This document shows, piece after piece, positions 61,233-64,000 of a stretch of 64,000 nt of DNA (position 1 is its first letter; every line of letters begins with the position of its first letter). The notes below the pieces were generated by a model, which saw nothing but the letters and a program-made list of their open reading frames with translations, made no database searches and was not told where the DNA came from. The stretch is from Clostridium_AB sp036639235 (lineage in GTDB: Bacteria > Bacillota > Clostridia > Clostridiales > Caloramatoraceae). The position numbers were made by a program, and so were the translations under genes. The stretch lies in contig NZ_JAVWJB010000004.1 of the NCBI RefSeq assembly GCF_036639235.1, positions 1-64,000 of the forward strand, given 5' to 3'.

Positions 61233-62080
61233 ACAACTTAACATATAAGTATAGTGTAGGGACTCCATTTGAGAAAACAGCTTTAAAGGGAGTTTCTTTA
61301 GAAATTGAAAAAGGCGAATTTATTGGCCTAATAGGACACACAGGATCAGGGAAATCTACCCTGATACAGCAGTTTAATGGACTTTTAAAGCCAACTAGTG
61401 GCAGCATATATGTTAATGATGTATGTATAACAGATAAGGACGCTGACCTACTTAAGGTAAGACAAAAGGTAGGACTTGTTTTTCAGTATCCTGAATATCA
61501 ACTTTTCGAGGAAACAATCGAAAAGGATGTAGCTTTTGGCCCAATTAATTTAGGTCTTTCTAAAGAGGAAGTACTTGAAAGGGTTAAAAGAGCTTTAAAT
61601 GTAGTTGGAATTGACTATGATAAGTATAAGGATGTTTCTCCATTTGATTTAAGTGGTGGACAAAGACGTAGAATTGCTATTGCTGGAGTTATAGCAATGC
61701 AGCCTGAAATACTTATTCTAGATGAGCCTACAGCGGGACTTGATCCTCATGGTAGAGACGAAATTTTAACGAAAATTAAAGAACTTCACGATGAATATAA
61801 AATGACAGTAATTATTGTATCTCATAGCATGGAGGATATGGCTAATATTGCTAATAGACTTATTGTTATGTCAAAGGGCGAAGTAGTACTAATGGGCAAA
61901 CCAAAGGATGTATTTAAGAATATTGAAACTCTAGAAGAAATAGGTCTAGCTGTTCCACAGATAACATATCTTATTCGCGAGCTTAAAGCTAAGGGTTTTG
62001 AGATTAGTGATGATATAATTACTGTAGATGAGGCGAAAAGAGCTATTTTAAACCTTTTAAGGAGTAATAATAATGCTTAA
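61217..62080 (+). CDS. ecfA2: ECF transporter ATPase EcfA2
   Basis: 287 residues. Walker A GHTGSGKST, signature DLSGGQRRR, Walker B LILDEPTAGLDP. Partner of EcfA1, forming a heterodimer. It overlaps ecfA1 by 16 bases and ecfT by 8, so all three are translated together. Confidence 0.95.
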   Translation: MSIKVDNLTYKYSVGTPFEKTALKGVSLEIEKGEFIGLIGHTGSGKSTLIQQFNGLLKPTSGSIYVNDVCITDKDADLLKVRQKVGLVFQYPEYQLFEETIEKDVAFGPINLGLSKEEVLERVKRALNVVGIDYDKYKDVSPFDLSGGQRRRIAIAGVIAMQPEILILDEPTAGLDPHGRDEILTKIKELHDEYKMTVIIVSHSMEDMANIANRLIVMSKGEVVLMGKPKDVFKNIETLEEIGLAVPQITYLIRELKAKGFEISDDIITVDEAKRAILNLLRSNNNA

Positions 62081-62870
62081 AGATATTACGATAGGTCAAT
62101 ACCTACCAGGAGATTCATTTGTACACAAACTAGACCCAAGAGTAAAAATATTATTGTCATTACTATATATAGCTATATTATTTGTTGTAAATAATATATT
62201 TGGATATGTTTTTATAGCAGCATTTACTTTCTTTACAATTTACATAGCAAAAATACCACCAAAGTTTATTTTTAAAGGCTTAAAGCCTATACTTTGGATT
62301 ATTGCATTTACTGCGGTATTAAATTTATTTTTAACACCTGGTAATATAGTTTATCAGTTAGGGTTTATTAAGATTACAGATAAGGGTATATACCTTGCTG
62401 TGTTTATGATATTAAGGCTAGTATTCCTAATTATAGGTACATCAATACTAACCCTAACAACATCACCTATAGCATTAACAGACGGTATAGAAAGACTTCT
62501 TAATCCATTTAAGAAAATAGGTCTTCCTGCACATGAACTGGCTATGATGATGACTATAGCCTTAAGATTTATTCCTACGCTAATAGAGGAAACAGACAAG
62601 ATTATGAAGGCTCAAAAGGCTAGGGGAGCTGATTTTGAATCAGGTTCACTTGTAAAAAGAGCTAAAAGCCTTGTTCCTATACTAGTACCTTTATTTATTA
62701 GCTCATTTAGAAGAGCTGAAGATCTTGCAACTGCTATGGAGGCTAGATGCTATAGAGGAGGAGAAGGAAGAACAAGACTTAAGCAGCTTAAGGTTACTAA
62801 GCTTGACTATATAGCCGCTGCTTCAATGATAATATTACTTATTTTATCAATATTAAGTAGGTTTATTTAA
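62073..62870 (+). CDS. ecfT: ECF transporter transmembrane subunit EcfT
   Basis: 265 residues with about five membrane helices. The coupling helices carry AQKARGADF and AMEARCYRG, the Ala-Arg-Gly signatures that contact the ATPases. No substrate-binding (S) component is encoded here, so the module is likely shared by several S proteins. The stop overlaps truA by one base. Confidence 0.94.
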   Translation: MLKDITIGQYLPGDSFVHKLDPRVKILLSLLYIAILFVVNNIFGYVFIAAFTFFTIYIAKIPPKFIFKGLKPILWIIAFTAVLNLFLTPGNIVYQLGFIKITDKGIYLAVFMILRLVFLIIGTSILTLTTSPIALTDGIERLLNPFKKIGLPAHELAMMMTIALRFIPTLIEETDKIMKAQKARGADFESGSLVKRAKSLVPILVPLFISSFRRAEDLATAMEARCYRGGEGRTRLKQLKVTKLDYIAAASMIILLILSILSRFI

Positions 62871-63604
62871 TGAGAAATATAAAGTTAGTTATAGAATACG
62901 ATGGGAGTAACTATTGTGGGTGGCAAAAACAAAAGAATGCTGTTACAGTAGAAGAGACCCTAGAAAAGGTTATCATTGACCTTGTTAAAGAAGATATTAA
63001 GATTATAGGTTCAAGTAGAACAGACTCAGGTGTCCACGCAAGAGGGCAAGTAGCATGTTTTAAAACGAATAGCAGTATACCTGCTTTTAAATTTGCTAGT
63101 GCTATTACTGCTAAGCTACCAAGAGATATTGCTGTAGTTTCTTCAGAGGAGGTAGACATGGATTTTCATCCACGTTTCTCTTCTAAAGGCAAAAGATACT
63201 CATACAACATACTAAACAGACGAATAAATGCAGCGCTTATGAGGAACTATTATGCACATGTTGGATATGAACTTGAGATTGATAAAATGGTAGAGGCTTG
63301 TAACTATTTTATTGGTGTTCACGATTTTTCAGCATTTAAATCTCAGGGAGGGTCAACATTAGATTCTGTTCGTGAAATTTATAGTTTGAATATAACAAAA
63401 AATGGTGATTATATAACTATGGTTGTAGAGGGAAATGGTTTTCTATACAATATGGTTAGAATAATTGCCGGTACTCTTATAGATGTTGGTAGAGGGCGAA
63501 TACCAGTTAACACTGTAGGAGATATTATTAAGTCAAAGGACAGAGCATTAGCAGGGAAAACTGCATTAGCATGTGGCCTTTGTCTTGAAGAAGTTTACTA
63601 TTAA
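62870..63604 (+). CDS. truA: tRNA pseudouridine(38-40) synthase TruA
   Basis: 244 residues. Catalytic Asp lies in SSRTDSGVHARGQ; NGFLYNMVRIIAGTL is the second motif. It modifies the anticodon stem-loop. It overlaps ecfT by one base, a common Firmicute order (ecfT-truA-rplM). Confidence 0.96.
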   Translation: MRNIKLVIEYDGSNYCGWQKQKNAVTVEETLEKVIIDLVKEDIKIIGSSRTDSGVHARGQVACFKTNSSIPAFKFASAITAKLPRDIAVVSSEEVDMDFHPRFSSKGKRYSYNILNRRINAALMRNYYAHVGYELEIDKMVEACNYFIGVHDFSAFKSQGGSTLDSVREIYSLNITKNGDYITMVVEGNGFLYNMVRIIAGTLIDVGRGRIPVNTVGDIIKSKDRALAGKTALACGLCLEEVYY

Positions 63605-63607
63605 ATA

Positions 63608-63636
63608 TTGACACACCAGGGTCAATGTAATAAAAT
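63608..63636 (+). promoter_or_regulatory. Promoter of rplM
   Basis: TTGACA (63608-63613), a 17-bp spacer and TAAAAT (63631-63636). TTGAC and GTCAA (63621-63625) form a short inverted repeat. Confidence 0.8.
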
Positions 63637-63642
63637 AGATTA

Positions 63643-63730
63643 GGGTGTAATACAGTTCACAAAGATCCACTAGCCCCGGATCTTTAAAATAGATACTTAC
63701 ACAAGATTTAGAAATGAGATCAGGGAGGGT
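63643..63730 (+). promoter_or_regulatory. Candidate L13-type leader upstream of rplM
   Basis: An 8-bp hairpin AAAGATCC/GGATCTTT (63661-63668 with 63678-63685) lies between the promoter and rplM, without a strong T run. Its place fits the Firmicute L13 leader, through which L13 controls its own operon. The motif match is by position and hairpin only. Confidence 0.5.
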
Positions 63731-63736
63731 AATTTA

Positions 63737-64000
63737 ATGAAGTCATACATGGCAAAAGCAGAAGATGTACAAAGAAAATGGTATGTTGTTGACGCTACTG
63801 ATAAGACACTAGGAAGACTAGCAAGCCAAATAGCAACAGTTCTTAGAGGAAAGCACAAGCCAACATTTACTCCACACGTAGATACTGGAGATTTCGTTAT
63901 AGTGATTAACGCTGAAAAAATAGTTCTTACAGGAAATAAGTTAAACGATAAACTATACAGACATCACTCACTATATCCAGGCGGACTAAAGGAAATTTCA
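63737..64000 (+). CDS. rplM: 50S ribosomal protein L13 (partial)
   Basis: The first 88 residues; the rest lies past the window. MAKAEDVQRKWYVVDATDKT and LGRLASQIATVLRGKHKPTF are the family start. AGGGAGGG precedes the ATG. rpsI is expected to follow, outside the window. Confidence 0.95.
   Translation, partial: MKSYMAKAEDVQRKWYVVDATDKTLGRLASQIATVLRGKHKPTFTPHVDTGDFVIVINAEKIVLTGNKLNDKLYRHHSLYPGGLKEIS

Noticed and set aside
1..64000. CRISPR arrays, prophage, insertion sequences or defence islands
   Set aside because: No regularly spaced direct repeats, transposase, integrase or phage genes were seen. The only long direct repeat is the tuf pair.

Overview
The window is a low-GC, almost entirely housekeeping stretch of chromosome from a Firmicute of the class Clostridia, most likely Clostridiaceae. 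The evidence is the AT-rich sequence, strong AAGGAGG-type ribosome binding sites, frequent TTG and GTG starts, a B. subtilis/phi3T-type ThyA, an EcfA1-EcfA2-EcfT-TruA-RplM cluster behind rplQ, and the order disA, carD, PIN-TRAM, ispD, ispF, proS, cysS, mrnC, rlmB, rae1, sigH, rpmG, secE, nusG. No phage, transposase, CRISPR or defence gene was seen.

Layout. 1-2.3 kb: four small accessory genes (a DUF4362-like membrane-anchored protein, a 3-methyladenine DNA glycosylase, a DNRLRE-like protein and a 46-residue membrane peptide). 2.4-7.8 kb: a phosphate uptake locus, pstS1, pstS2, pstC, pstA, pstB, phoU. Each pstS has its own TATAAT box preceded, at almost the same distance, by 11-bp-phased TTAACA-like PHO repeats. 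7.8-16.7 kb: lepB (minus strand), a TusA-like small protein, clpC, radA, disA, a MazG-like protein (minus strand), carD and a PIN-TRAM membrane protein. 16.7-25.7 kb: ispD-ispF, a proline T-box with proS, then cysS, mrnC, thyA, folA, rlmB, rae1 and sigH.

25.8-43.3 kb: tRNA-Thr and tuf1, rpmG-secE-nusG, rplK-rplA, rplJ-rplL with an L10-type leader, rpoB-rpoC, an L7Ae-like gene, rpsL-rpsG-fusA and tuf2. 43.4-44.3 kb: a YitT-family membrane protein. 44.4-60.3 kb: the full S10-spc-alpha ribosomal supercluster (rpsJ to rplQ, including secY, adk, map and infA), driven by two promoters and a structured leader of about 200 nt. 60.4-64 kb: an ECF vitamin-transporter energy module, truA, and the start of rplM, which runs off the window.

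Several usual gene starts were moved to fit the ribosome binding site (clpC, lepB, pstB, carD, secE, rplJ, rplL, the L7Ae-like gene, rpsL, rpsG, fusA, rplD, infA, ecfA1). Four short genes were found by reading the sequence directly: the 46-residue peptide, rpmG, rpmD and rpmJ.

No obviously new multi-gene system is present. The most unusual signals are in non-coding DNA: a GC-rich hairpin lying exactly between the Shine-Dalgarno sequence and the start codon of nusG (with a weaker analogue at the first gene); two abutting perfect inverted repeats between rplL and rpoB, the second overlapping the rpoB promoter; and the matching PHO-promoter geometry at the two pstS genes. Two tuf copies that differ at one base over 1.19 kb show ongoing homogenisation. 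All functions are inferred from sequence reading; no database search was run.
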